A DNA stretch of 64,000 nt from Chloroflexota bacterium (GCA_016215025.1 JACRMI010000066.1:1-64000); one strand, 5' to 3'. Counted from the stretch's first letter, positions 17,245-25,671 are shown. Notes: generated by a model not told the origin, from the sequence alone. Numbers and translations are program-made.

Positions 17245-17263
17245 GGCAATTGGGCAAATTGCC
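17245..17263. repeat. Small AT-rich palindrome
   Basis: GGCAATT-gggca-AATTGCC form a 7-bp inverted repeat in the short gap between two secreted-protein genes. It resembles the GCAAAT/ATTTGC palindromes at 20491, 32540 and 53532. Confidence 0.5.
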
Positions 17264-17270
17264 TACCTGA

Positions 17271-17747
17271 CTATGGCTCGTAGATCACACGCAGTATTTT
17301 ATCTTGCTCATTACCATTAAAATCGCTGGCGACAATTTCGATAATGTTCGCTCCCTCGTCGAGCGTGATTGCGTATTGAAATTTTCCAACGGGATCGAGA
17401 TTGACCAAATCGCCGTTTACGCTCACGACTGCATTCGGCAACGTTTGTCCGACGATTTGAACCTTCGCTGTACTGACAATGCTTTCGTCAGCGGGCGCAG
17501 TTATTTGCATGCGTAATTCGGTTGCCGTAGGGGTCTTGGCGGTGACAGAACTTGGCTTGGTGGATGGCGCAGTGGTTGGAAGTTTCGGCGTAATCGTTGA
17601 TGCAGTTGATACGGCAGAGTTTTCGGAATTTTTTGTCGTCGGCGTTGCGAGGTTGGAATTGGGTGTGGATGTTTGCGTAGGCAAAGCAACATGGGACGCA
17701 TTGCATCCAATGAGGAAAAGCATGAAGAATGGGAGAAGAAATTTCAT
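17271..17747 (-). CDS. Lipoprotein with a glucodextranase/Big-like C-terminal domain
   Basis: The 158-residue product starts with a lipoprotein signal (MKFLLPFFMLFLIGC), a Thr/Ser/Pro-rich linker of about 60 residues and an 80-residue beta domain (MQITAPADESIVSTAKVQIVGQTLPNAVVSVNGDLVNLD...GANIIEIVASDFNGNEQ), like the immunoglobulin-type repeats of surface proteins. The ATG at 17747 puts the signal at the N-terminus; a large hairpin ends only six bases before it. It follows tadC on the same strand and could be the last gene of the Tad operon. Confidence 0.7.
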   Translation of the reverse strand: MKFLLPFFMLFLIGCNASHVALPTQTSTPNSNLATPTTKNSENSAVSTASTITPKLPTTAPSTKPSSVTAKTPTATELRMQITAPADESIVSTAKVQIVGQTLPNAVVSVNGDLVNLDPVGKFQYAITLDEGANIIEIVASDFNGNEQDKILRVIYEP

Positions 17748-17752
17748 GACGG

Positions 17753-17800
17753 CTCTTATCGACAGACCGATGTGATTTTCACATGCTCTGTCGATAAGAG
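17753..17800. promoter_or_regulatory. Large hairpin immediately upstream of the lipoprotein start
   Basis: CTCTTATCGACAGA (17753-17766) and TCTGTCGATAAGAG (17787-17800) are perfectly complementary, and inside them TGTGA and TCACA form a second stem. On the minus strand the structure would occupy the space where the ribosome must bind, so it may gate translation or mark the end of the tadC transcript. There is no T-run. Confidence 0.6.
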
Positions 17801-17834
17801 GTCGCCCAGATGAGCGAAAATACATTTACAGAAA

Positions 17835-18743
17835 TTACATAAGGCCGCGCGTAAGTAGACGAACGACAGCGGGACCTAATAGAACGATAAACAACGATGG
17901 AAAGAAACAAAAGACGAGCGGAAAAACCAGTTTGGCAGGCGTTTGATTTACGCGTGCATAAGCGCGTTGCCGCCGCATGACTCGCATTTGTTCGGATTGA
18001 ATGCGCAGCATCTTGGCAATTCCACCGCCAAGTTTGTCTACTTGCAGGATTGCCGCAATAAAGTTTGTGAGGTCCGGTACGTCAGCCCGGTTTGCCATAT
18101 CGCGCAATGCATCTTGGCGCGTTTTGCCTATGCGGATTTCGTACAGTGCGCGCCCAAACGCTCGACCAAGCTCGCTGTTCCAGCGTTCGGCGACACGCTG
18201 CATAGCGGCATCCAAGCCCAAGCCCGCTTCGACACAAATCGTGAGCATATCGAGCGCATCCGGCATCGACAATTCGATTTCTTCTTGGCGCGTCCGAACT
18301 TTTAAATCGAGCCATAGGATGGGAAGGTAAAATCCCAAGAATGCGCCAACGAGGATCATCAAGACAAGCAAGATCGATGGAGAGCGGAGCACATCGAAAA
18401 TTACGCCGAATACCACTGCTGCAAAAATGGCGGCGACCGCGCGCAAGCCCATAAATTCTACTGGCGGTAAATCTAAAGGATTGCCCGCAAGGTCAAGCTT
18501 GTGGCGCAGACTTTCCAGCATTTGTTGCGGCGTGCGATTCGCAAGCAGGCGCGCCATCGTTTGGATAACCGGACGCAAGACCCGCGTTGAAAAGGGTTGT
18601 GCCAAAACCACTTCGTCATACGACCGTGGGGTATAGCGCTCGACGATGGTATCGACCCGGCTGGGGCGACTGATCATTTGCGCCACGGCAAAGAAGACAA
18701 GGACCACTCCGAACGCAAACGTGCCAGCGAGAATGAATGCCAT
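17835..18743 (-). CDS. tadC: Tad/type II secretion F-domain protein TadC
   Basis: The 302-residue inner membrane protein has membrane helices near residues 1-22, 95-150 and 270-298 and the T2SSF domain (LSMPDALDMLTICVEAGLGLDAAMQRVAERW...LGRAFGRALYEIRIGKTRQDALRDMANR). TadB and TadC form the platform that transmits ATPase motion to the Flp pilus. It lies 9 bases after tadB in the minus strand operon. Confidence 0.88.
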   Translation of the reverse strand: MAFILAGTFAFGVVLVFFAVAQMISRPSRVDTIVERYTPRSYDEVVLAQPFSTRVLRPVIQTMARLLANRTPQQMLESLRHKLDLAGNPLDLPPVEFMGLRAVAAIFAAVVFGVIFDVLRSPSILLVLMILVGAFLGFYLPILWLDLKVRTRQEEIELSMPDALDMLTICVEAGLGLDAAMQRVAERWNSELGRAFGRALYEIRIGKTRQDALRDMANRADVPDLTNFIAAILQVDKLGGGIAKMLRIQSEQMRVMRRQRAYARVNQTPAKLVFPLVFCFFPSLFIVLLGPAVVRLLTRGLM

Positions 18744-18752
18744 AAAAGTTTC

Positions 18753-19703
18753 CTAGAATTTGATGGCCATGATTTTTCGAATCACGAAATAGCCGATGAA
18801 CATCAAGGTAGCGCCGACGGCCAAGAGCACCCAGCCGCATGCATTCGTCCACAGGAGTGAGAGATAAGTAGGATTGGCAATATAAATAAATACCATCAAG
18901 CTCGGCGGTAACATCGTGAGAATGAGCGCCGTGAAGCGTTGTTGCGCCGTCAGTGAACGCAATTCCCCCACGAGCCGGGTGCGTTCACGAATGGTACTTG
19001 CGATTTGATCGAGCACTTCGGAAAGGTTGCCGCCAGTCTGTCGATTGATATTGATCGCCATCACGACCAATTCCAAATCGAGACTGGGATTGCGTCGCAA
19101 CAAATTTGCGAGCGCATCGTCCATCGACAAACCCAATGCGACTTCGCGTCCAATGCGCTTGAATTCGATTGAGGTTGGCGGTGCGGCTTCACTGGCGACC
19201 GTTTCGACCGCTTGCGAAAACGCGTAACCCGAGCGCAGAGCATTCGCTAACAGAGTCAGAGTCCCAGCGAGTTGATTGTCAAATGCTGCCATGCGTTTGT
19301 CTTGTAGATAGCGCAGATACCAACGCGGAGCAAAAAAGCCGACAGCAGCAGGCAGTATCGCCAGGATAATGAAATCACGAAAGAGGGCGTATCCAATCAG
19401 CAGCCCGATCAATGTAGCCATAAGCATGAGTGCAGTGTACTCATTAGCGGTTAAAGGCAAACCCGCCCGCGATAACTCGTTGGTTAGGTCTTTATGAAAA
19501 TTTTCCAAAGCCCGCGGAGAATCGGACTCTGTCTTTTTAGTTGCCGATACGGTTTGATTGGTTGCGATCTTGCTGGCGTACGAGCTCATGCGCTTGTCAA
19601 GCGGAAGCGTTCGACTTGAGATGAGTAAATCGAGTCCGATAAATAAAAGCAAAATACCGGATGCGAAAACTATGCTGAGCAGCAAGTTGAGATCCATCGC
19701 CAT
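18753..19703 (-). CDS. tadB: Tad/type II secretion F-domain protein TadB
   Basis: The 316-residue membrane protein has the T2SSF signature (LAGTLTLLANALRSGYAFSQAVETVASEAAPPTSIEFKRIGREVALGLSMDDALANLLRR...INRQTGGNLSEVLDQIASTIRERTRLVGELRSLTAQ). Hydrophobic segments lie at residues 7-25, 95-130 and 255-310. It is the partner of TadC in the pilus platform. Confidence 0.88.
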   Translation of the reverse strand: MAMDLNLLLSIVFASGILLLFIGLDLLISSRTLPLDKRMSSYASKIATNQTVSATKKTESDSPRALENFHKDLTNELSRAGLPLTANEYTALMLMATLIGLLIGYALFRDFIILAILPAAVGFFAPRWYLRYLQDKRMAAFDNQLAGTLTLLANALRSGYAFSQAVETVASEAAPPTSIEFKRIGREVALGLSMDDALANLLRRNPSLDLELVVMAININRQTGGNLSEVLDQIASTIRERTRLVGELRSLTAQQRFTALILTMLPPSLMVFIYIANPTYLSLLWTNACGWVLLAVGATLMFIGYFVIRKIMAIKF

Positions 19704-19711
19704 GCCTTTGG

Positions 19712-20464
19712 TTAGCGTGCGAGCTTGAAATTAAATCGTTGGTTGATATAGTCAAAGGTGATTGGGTCGAGCGGCAACACGTCATGATCGTTGGCAGACC
19801 TCAAGGCGAGGGTGACCGAATTGGCGTGAAGCATGGTATATTCCAGGATCAGTGCCTCTTGTTCCTTTAGCTGAAAAGTCAAAATGGTGGTCGCCGCATC
19901 GGATTTTTTTTGTTCGGGCGTGGGCCAAGAGCCGACTTGAAGTACGAGAATATCGGCGAGCACGCGCTGAGTTGCGATTGCCGCAGATCCGGTTGCCGAT
20001 TGAGATTGAAAGGTTGCGATCAGATCGACGCGGTCACCGGCTTGAATGGCACCGGCGATGTCGGCTTTGATACTCACCGGCATCGCAATTGCCACGTATC
20101 CTTTTTCCACCACAAGCGCCGCGGTGCTATGATCCTCTTTCACTTCCGATTTATCGACGAGATTATTTTGAATAATCACCTCGCCTTGATACAAAGGTGA
20201 CATTGCCAATTTTCCGATCACGTCACTCGGATCGGAAAAAGCGCCCGGAGGAGTTGGGACCGCACGGGGCCAATTGGTTGTGCCCACTTGGTCGGCTACA
20301 ATTTCCGTGCGTGGATTGATTTGCTGAAAAGCCACTACGACTTTGGTCGTCGGAACTTCGGCGGGTTTGGGTTGGCTCAGCAAGAGAACAAGAAAAACAC
20401 CACTACCGGAGACCAGCGCAATAAAAATACCAAGAATAAAAATAACACGTCCGGCACGATTCAT
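19712..20464 (-). CDS. cpaB: Flp pilus assembly protein CpaB/RcpC
   Basis: The 250-residue product has one N-terminal membrane helix (VIFILGIFIALVSGSGVFLVLLL), then a SAF domain (TKVVVAFQQINPRTEIVADQV...GEVIIQNNLVD) and the RcpC-type second domain (YVAIAMPVSIKADIAGAIQAGDRVDLIATF). CpaB/RcpC proteins sit outside the membrane in the Flp pilus channel. In diderms they support the secretin; no secretin gene is present here, in keeping with a monoderm host. Confidence 0.85.
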   Translation of the reverse strand: MNRAGRVIFILGIFIALVSGSGVFLVLLLSQPKPAEVPTTKVVVAFQQINPRTEIVADQVGTTNWPRAVPTPPGAFSDPSDVIGKLAMSPLYQGEVIIQNNLVDKSEVKEDHSTAALVVEKGYVAIAMPVSIKADIAGAIQAGDRVDLIATFQSQSATGSAAIATQRVLADILVLQVGSWPTPEQKKSDAATTILTFQLKEQEALILEYTMLHANSVTLALRSANDHDVLPLDPITFDYINQRFNFKLAR

Positions 20465-20490
20465 AGGAACAACTCCCTAAAAAATGTAAC

Positions 20491-20549
20491 GCAAATCTCC
20501 GATTTGCGCGGCAAGTGCGGCACCTACGGTGTCCGGCACCGTAGGTGCC
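20491..20549. repeat. Two adjacent palindromes between cpaB and cpaE
   Basis: GCAAATC-tcc-GATTTGC (20491-20507) is followed by GGCACCTACGGTG-tccgg-CACCGTAGGTGCC (20519-20549). The first is a member of the GCAAATC palindrome family also seen at 32540 and 53532. The pair sits inside an operon, so it may stabilise or trim mRNA. Confidence 0.7.
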
Positions 20550-20573
20550 GATGAGACTTGCTCTGCGGCATGC

Positions 20574-21761
20574 TTACGGCGCAGAATTGCCAAGAGCACT
20601 TTCATACTCGACGGGGGGCAAGTTTCTACCCAAGTAATCGGCGATTTGCGAGACCTGCAAGGCGAATGCATGATTCGGATGCTCCACCATGAGCGGCACG
20701 CCGCGATTGACGCTCATGACAACCGCATTGCCGCCGCTGCCGATTTGAAACTCGATCTGCCGGCGAAAGATGCGTTCGATCTCTTTGGGCGCAATGCCGG
20801 ACTTGCTCCCAGCTCGATTCAAAACGATGTGAACCTTTTTATCGAAGGAGAGACCCAGCTTCGCTGCCAACTCTGAAAAGACTGCCATATTTTTAACGCA
20901 CCCAACTTCGGGTTTGATGACGAGCAGAATCGCATCGGCTTTTTCCAGGACCATCAACGTTCTCTCGTCGTAGCTGGTTTGGCAATCGACGATCACATAA
21001 TCACTGCAACTAGCAAAATAATCGAGGAGACGCTCGATATGACTTGGATCGATAGACTCTACATCTTCGGGATTGCGCGGCGATAGCAGGACACGCACGC
21101 CAGTGTTGTGTTGAGTCAAGACGCGGTCTACCAACTCTTGATCGAGCTGATCGATGCGTTGGACGAGATCCAAAATCGTTCGTGACGGTGAGAGGTTGAG
21201 ATGCAGCGCAATATCGCCGAAGAAGAAATCGGCATCGAATAAAACGGTGCGCGCGCGCAAACGACGCTGTAAGGCGACAGAGAGATTGACGCTAATCGTC
21301 GTTCGCCCGACGCCACCTTTGGTTCCAAACAATGCAACGATGCGACCACGTGTCATCGATTGGGTGCGTGTGTCGCGGACATGTGTTCCGCGTCCGAGCA
21401 AGAGTCGAATGCGGTAAACCAACTCCTGACCTTGAATGGGCTTGATCAGATATTCGTCTGCGCCCGATTCAAATGCCGCCACTTTGCCTTCTAGCTCTGT
21501 TTTAAATGTGAGCATCAAAATGACCAGGCGGCGCGTCGAATCTTCGGTCCGGAGTTGGCGGGCCAACTCCAAGCCGTTAATGTCGGCGAGCGCCATTTCG
21601 ATGATGGCCATATCGACCGGAGATTCTCTCACCCACGCAAGAGCTTGCTCCACCGAAGTGGTTTCGAGTAGTTCGTAACCCTCGGGCATCAACGATTGGC
21701 GCAGTAACGCCAGTGTTGCATTGTCTTGCATGACGAGGATTCGTTTTAGAGTAGACGGCAT
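20574..21761 (-). CDS. cpaE: CpaE/TadZ-like receiver-ATPase protein of the Tad locus
   Basis: The 395-residue product has a receiver domain (residues 7-122: ILVMQDNATLALL; DMAIIEMALADINGLEL; GADEYLIKPIQG) and a MinD-like ATPase (GRIVALFGTKGGVGRTTISVNL; TVLFDADFFFGDIALHLNL; SDYVIVDCQTSYDER). The phosphoacceptor Asp is replaced by Glu and the second Walker-A Lys by Arg. It would position the Tad machine. It lies between cpaB and a TPR-SH3 gene, all on the minus strand. Confidence 0.85.
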   Translation of the reverse strand: MPSTLKRILVMQDNATLALLRQSLMPEGYELLETTSVEQALAWVRESPVDMAIIEMALADINGLELARQLRTEDSTRRLVILMLTFKTELEGKVAAFESGADEYLIKPIQGQELVYRIRLLLGRGTHVRDTRTQSMTRGRIVALFGTKGGVGRTTISVNLSVALQRRLRARTVLFDADFFFGDIALHLNLSPSRTILDLVQRIDQLDQELVDRVLTQHNTGVRVLLSPRNPEDVESIDPSHIERLLDYFASCSDYVIVDCQTSYDERTLMVLEKADAILLVIKPEVGCVKNMAVFSELAAKLGLSFDKKVHIVLNRAGSKSGIAPKEIERIFRRQIEFQIGSGGNAVVMSVNRGVPLMVEHPNHAFALQVSQIADYLGRNLPPVEYESALGNSAP

Positions 21762-21787
21762 TCCAAACCTTCTTGACCGTAAATATT

Positions 21788-22993
21788 TTATCGAGCTTTA
21801 CCAAAATCGACCGTGAACTGATTCCCAGGACCTGAGCCATAGCATGACGTCAAATGAAAACTGACGGGCTGTGAGCGAAGACTGCCATCGGCATTGATGA
21901 GCGCAATCTCGCCGACGACATCGGCGTTATTGGTGAAATACCATTCCCAGTAACCGGCTTTGCCTTTGATTCCCGTTGGAATGGTATTTTGCACTTGGCC
22001 AAATGCGGTGATGCGAACGATCACATCATTGACCGTTTGCCAGTTGGTCATGCTAGAATAAACCGTGCCGTTGACGCCAGTCTGACGATTGCAATCATTG
22101 GTATTTCTTGGCGCGGAGGCGGGTGCAAATTCGAATGCAGGCAATGGGGTAGAACTGGGTTTGGCCGCCGGAGCAACGGCCGCGCTCTTTGGTGCAGGCG
22201 GTAACGTGGGTATCGCGGCAGGAATGGCGAGTACGGAGAGATCGATGCTTTCAATTTGTGCGCTGTCCGCAGGAATCCAAGCGAGCCGGCTCGCGTCCGG
22301 GTATTCGATTTGAAGGAACTTGGCATCCTTGCTCTTCCCGACGATATAAATTACGCTGTCCTTGGGCAATGTGCCAAGCTTGTCGTACGCTGTGCTTGGA
22401 CCGATTCGAACGATGGTCTCCTTGGTTGTTTTCCAGGAAGGTCGTTGAACGAAAGAAAAAGTTGGCACGGCTGTCCGAGTTGGAGCCGGTGTCCAAGTCG
22501 GCGGGAAAACCGGTTCATCGTCGCTCGCCGCAAGCGCGCTAGGGATCTGACGAGTCTGTGTACCCGGCGTCGATAATTCAAACCACAAAGCAACTGCGCC
22601 AACAACCAGAACAGATAGGAATATAAATAAAAGGGTAAACGCGACAACCAACGTGCGAAAATTGAATGGAGTGGGATTCGCAGGCGGAGCCATGCGACTG
22701 ACGTCGGGATTGACGCGAACCTCTTGTTGTAGATTATTGAGCCGAACAAAAACCAATTTTTCGCGCGCCGTGTGGTTCTCTGGATTAAGCTCCATCACAC
22801 GCTCGAAACATTCCATCGCTTCGTCTGGATCATCGGTGGTTTCGCCGCGCCACATCCAAAGTTGCTCGTCGTCAGGACGTAGGTCAGTTGCGGTGACAAA
22901 GTGAGCATAGGCGCGTGTTTTATCGCCGTCGTCCATGAGCTTGCGCCCTTCGTCGATCAGTGTTTGGGTGACCATTTCTGTATCGGCGGACAT
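21788..22993 (-). CDS. Membrane protein with TPR, linker and SH3-like domain
   Basis: The 401-residue product starts with two TPR-like repeats facing the cytoplasm (GRKLMDDGDKTRAYAHFVTATDLRPDDEQLW; DEAMECFERVMELNPENHTAREKL), a membrane helix near residue 125 (LVVAFTLLFIFLSVLVVGAVALWF), a Pro/Thr-rich linker, a bacterial SH3-like domain (KETIVRIGPSTAYDKLGTLPKDSVIYIVGKSKDAKFLQIEYP) and a C-terminal beta domain with two cysteines. It sits within the Tad cluster and could be an accessory envelope protein of the pilus. The ATG at 22993 follows AAGGTG. Confidence 0.7.
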   Translation of the reverse strand: MSADTEMVTQTLIDEGRKLMDDGDKTRAYAHFVTATDLRPDDEQLWMWRGETTDDPDEAMECFERVMELNPENHTAREKLVFVRLNNLQQEVRVNPDVSRMAPPANPTPFNFRTLVVAFTLLFIFLSVLVVGAVALWFELSTPGTQTRQIPSALAASDDEPVFPPTWTPAPTRTAVPTFSFVQRPSWKTTKETIVRIGPSTAYDKLGTLPKDSVIYIVGKSKDAKFLQIEYPDASRLAWIPADSAQIESIDLSVLAIPAAIPTLPPAPKSAAVAPAAKPSSTPLPAFEFAPASAPRNTNDCNRQTGVNGTVYSSMTNWQTVNDVIVRITAFGQVQNTIPTGIKGKAGYWEWYFTNNADVVGEIALINADGSLRSQPVSFHLTSCYGSGPGNQFTVDFGKAR

Positions 22994-23024
22994 AGTTTGC
23001 ACCTTTCGGCTTTAATCGTCTGGG

Positions 23025-24143
23025 CTATTGAGATAAACCTATACCGCAGATCGCCATTCCGTTAGTATTGCAGGAACCCGGTTTAAACTGCATTTCATCT
23101 GCGGTAACGAACTTGATGAATTTGGCTTCGATACATTTCTTGTTGGATGGATCAACGCATTTGTTGAACGGGGGTTTTAGGTCAATAGCTGATTGAGGCT
23201 TGCCGCCCATGTCATATCCTAGCAAAACAACTTCAGCAAATTTGACAATGTGATACTGTGCTTGCGAACCTGGAGTGCAACTTTTCCCCTTTAAATAGCA
23301 ATAATCGAAAACTGGCACTAGCCAGTGACGAGCAGATTCTGGCTTGGAGAGCCAACCGTCCAAAGCCGTCCGAACTTCACTGTTGTTTTCAGCACCGGGA
23401 CTAGTGCAAACCCAAGATTCTACGGGAGCCATGGTTGGATCCTTGGACATGCCGGTTGGATCAGCAACTACCAAGGGAGGCGAAGTCGTATTATTTGGAT
23501 CAAGATATTGCGACACATCTTGAGGATTGGACACACAGCCAAAACTAATCCATTGAAAGGAACCGGATACTATCTTATCTCCCCAAATATCAAAGGCTTG
23601 GTTATATGTGATATTAGACATGGCGTAAATCGTATCGCTTAATGGAACTACAACGGGCATTATGTTGCCGGCTGCCAATGGCGTCCCACTTTGCGCAGCC
23701 GCTACTGCCGGCATGGGAATCGGATTATCTCCGATAACAAGATTTATGAACGATGGTTGGTACCGGATAGTTACGGTGACTCGGACACCGGTGGCAAGCG
23801 GACTGCTTGGCACACTCGTGCATGGAAGTTTGCAGATGTTATTGCCGTATTGATCGATAAAGTATCCCTCGATGTCGTTTGGAAGCGCCGTGCTATTTTC
23901 ACTGGCAAAACTGGAAACGGTATTGGAGATTGAGATCGCCGTGGCCGCGCTATCGTCAGACCGCAAAGCAAGTTTGCGTACGCCGGCGAAGGCAGCCGAG
24001 TCCGCAGAATCTTGCGCGTTGCGTCTGACGACGTAGATTTGTCCGCCGTCGATGACCAAGCCAAGAAAGGCGATCATTCCGATCATCAACAAGGCGATCA
24101 AGACCAGCGACTGTCCGTTTTCGTGCGCTCGTTTTTTGTCCAT
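23025..24143 (-). CDS. TadG-like pilus-associated protein
   Basis: The 372-residue product begins with the TadG-type segment KKRAHENGQSLVLIALLMIGMIAFLGLVIDGGQIYVVRRNAQDSADSAAFAGVR, a prepilin-like helix followed by the conserved DA-rich helix. The remaining 300 residues are an extracellular region with several cysteines (CKLPC; CYLKGKSC) and no von Willebrand motif that I can see. TadG proteins are minor surface components of the Flp pilus. The GQSLV segment resembles the processing context of the two TadE proteins encoded beside it. Confidence 0.75.
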   Translation of the reverse strand: MDKKRAHENGQSLVLIALLMIGMIAFLGLVIDGGQIYVVRRNAQDSADSAAFAGVRKLALRSDDSAATAISISNTVSSFASENSTALPNDIEGYFIDQYGNNICKLPCTSVPSSPLATGVRVTVTIRYQPSFINLVIGDNPIPMPAVAAAQSGTPLAAGNIMPVVVPLSDTIYAMSNITYNQAFDIWGDKIVSGSFQWISFGCVSNPQDVSQYLDPNNTTSPPLVVADPTGMSKDPTMAPVESWVCTSPGAENNSEVRTALDGWLSKPESARHWLVPVFDYCYLKGKSCTPGSQAQYHIVKFAEVVLLGYDMGGKPQSAIDLKPPFNKCVDPSNKKCIEAKFIKFVTADEMQFKPGSCNTNGMAICGIGLSQ

Positions 24144-24220
24144 ATCGATTCCAATTGAAAGGGGTTAGTTGACGCGCACCACTTTAATACTGCACCTTTT
24201 CCATAGAGGACAAAAGAATT

Positions 24221-24652
24221 TCAATAAGGTATGACACCTTCAAGAATCATCGATGAAGTTGCTTTGAATCCCAAACCACTCCCCGCAACGATATTCCCAA
24301 TCACAGGCGTGAGCGGCGTGTAGGTATAGGTTACCGTGACAGTGATCGGATCGCCAAAATTCCGGGATGAAAAAACTGGGGCTATCGTAATCTGCGCATT
24401 CGTCAATCCTAGACCTTGGGCCGAGTCCTTCACATGTTGCTTGATTGCCGCATCATTGTCGGTATTGGTTTTTATAATTGCCCTGCGCGCGCCCTCACGT
24501 GCGGCGCTAGATACCGTGTTATTAGCGTATATCGCCCAACCCAGATCAAAGATTCCAAGAATTACAAGTGCAAGAATGGGCAATACTAGAGCAAATTCCA
24601 GTAACGCTTGACCTCGATGTGATTTGAATTGGATCCGGAATTGTTTCTTCAT
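24221..24652 (-). CDS. TadE-like pseudopilin, first
   Basis: The 143-residue product carries RGQALLEFALVLPILALVILGIFDLGWAIYANNTVSSAAREGARRAI, the TadE pattern: a short basic leader, Glu five residues into the hydrophobic helix, then an AREGAR motif. The remainder is a small beta domain. TadE proteins are minor pilins processed by a dedicated peptidase. It lies 13 bases after the second TadE gene. Confidence 0.85.
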   Translation of the reverse strand: MKKQFRIQFKSHRGQALLEFALVLPILALVILGIFDLGWAIYANNTVSSAAREGARRAIIKTNTDNDAAIKQHVKDSAQGLGLTNAQITIAPVFSSRNFGDPITVTVTYTYTPLTPVIGNIVAGSGLGFKATSSMILEGVIPY

Positions 24653-24665
24653 ACGAATGCAATTT

Positions 24666-25124
24666 TCAGTTAGTTCGGATAATTGCCATGGATGTAGAAT
24701 TTGAAAGCTTCAAGTTCTTGAAACCGAGCAGATAAAGTGTGACAAACTCGAAATTGTACTCGACCTTGACGCGAATTCGATCGCCTGCACTTTTTGTTGT
24801 GCAATCGCCATAAGTATAAGGTGGTGTATCGGCATAGGCAGCGCAGTCGATCGTAATATCAAGGTCCGTCAAGTTCAGAACATTGCTAGCTTCTTGTTTC
24901 GCCCGTATTTTGATTGCATTGTTCGTGTTTTTCGGATTCATGGTTCCAACCCGCGCGCCTTCACGCGCCGAGTTGGTCACTGTCACATAGGCATAGAACA
25001 AGCGACCCAGGTCGACGACGCCGAATAGGATGATGAGCAGCAAGGGTAGAGTTAGCCCAAGTTCTACCAAGGATTGTCCATGCTCACGAGATTTGAATTG
25101 ACTGTGTCGATGCAATGCATTCAT
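24666..25124 (-). CDS. TadE-like pseudopilin, second
   Basis: The 152-residue product has EHGQSLVELGLTLPLLLIILFGVVDLGRLFYAYVTVTNSAREGARVGTM, again the TadE motif set. I chose the ATG at 25124 (MNALHRHSQF...), because the upstream in-frame ATG at 25160 overlaps one arm of a 15-bp inverted repeat; neither start has a convincing ribosome site. It follows the Flp pilin genes. Confidence 0.75.
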   Translation of the reverse strand: MNALHRHSQFKSREHGQSLVELGLTLPLLLIILFGVVDLGRLFYAYVTVTNSAREGARVGTMNPKNTNNAIKIRAKQEASNVLNLTDLDITIDCAAYADTPPYTYGDCTTKSAGDRIRVKVEYNFEFVTLYLLGFKNLKLSNSTSMAIIRTN

Positions 25125-25142
25125 TTGTTGAAATAAACCAAA

Positions 25143-25242
25143 GACCCTAAAGGTTTCCATGGTGAACCATGATATGCTTTTGGCAGGATGGCCATGTCAA
25201 GTTGTGTCCCATTGGGCATGCTTGCGCGAAACCTTTAGGGTC
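25143..25242. promoter_or_regulatory. 15-bp inverted repeat spanning the second tadE leader
   Basis: GACCCTAAAGGTTTC (25143-25157) and GAAACCTTTAGGGTC (25228-25242) are perfect reverse complements 70 bases apart, in the gap between pilin and tadE genes. Folding would place the tadE leader in a long stem-loop, a plausible way to give pilin more product than the downstream genes. Confidence 0.6.
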
Positions 25243-25279
25243 CAAGACGTGGAGCTATTCTTCTTGGAGGAGGAAGAAT

Positions 25280-25432
25280 CTATGTGCCTGTCAAGCCATC
25301 GGTCACTCGGCTGAAAATGTTTGCGATTTGTGGACCTAGCAATGCCAAAATCGTAATCACGACGATGGCGACCAAAACCAAGATCAATGCGTACTCGACC
25401 AGCCCTTGACCTTCTTCGCGGGGTAGATACAT
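25280..25432 (-). CDS. Flp-type major pilin
   Basis: This 50-residue protein reads MYLPREEGQGLVEYALILVL... and ends VTDGLTGT. The short basic/acidic leader, GLVEY processing motif and a hydrophobic helix are diagnostic of Flp pilins (Flp/Fap family). It is the likely main subunit of the pilus made by the genes downstream on the same strand. It is too short to appear among longer frames, and it is followed by a long inverted repeat before the next gene. Confidence 0.9.
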   Translation of the reverse strand: MYLPREEGQGLVEYALILVLVAIVVITILALLGPQIANIFSRVTDGLTGT

Positions 25433-25456
25433 TTTTTCTCCTTTAAGAATCAGTGG

Positions 25457-25491
25457 GTAGCGTGCTGTTTGCTTGTTTCAGCGCACGCTAC
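25457..25491. repeat. Hairpin between the two pilin genes
   Basis: GTAGCGTGC (25457-25465) pairs with GCACGCTAC (25483-25491), with CTG and CAG adding partial inner pairing. It lies between the two pilin genes and could balance their expression; there is no clear T-run. Confidence 0.6.
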
Positions 25492-25536
25492 ATTTTGGGT
25501 TTGACAAAGCTGGACCGAGAGAGATTAGATTAGAAA

Positions 25537-25671
25537 TCAAGTCAGAGCGAAGCGTGTCCACGCAATCTCCGGTCCAAGCAATGCCAAGATCGCAATTACG
25601 ACAACCGCGACCAAAACCAAAATCAATGCATACTCGACCAACCCTTGACCATCTTCATGGGGTAGATACAA
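25537..25671 (-). CDS. Second Flp-type pilin, TTG start, shortened tail
   Basis: The 44-residue product reads MYLPHEDGQGLVEYALILVL... like its neighbour through residue 37 (GPEIA), then ends abruptly with WTRFALT. The other pilin has ANIFSRVTDGLTGT there, so the tail looks replaced or frameshifted. TTG at 25669-25671 is the only start in register, with AGGAGGTGA ten bases before it, one of the best ribosome sites in the window. It may be a minor pilin or a decaying duplicate. Confidence 0.7.
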   Translation of the reverse strand: MYLPHEDGQGLVEYALILVLVAVVVIAILALLGPEIAWTRFALT

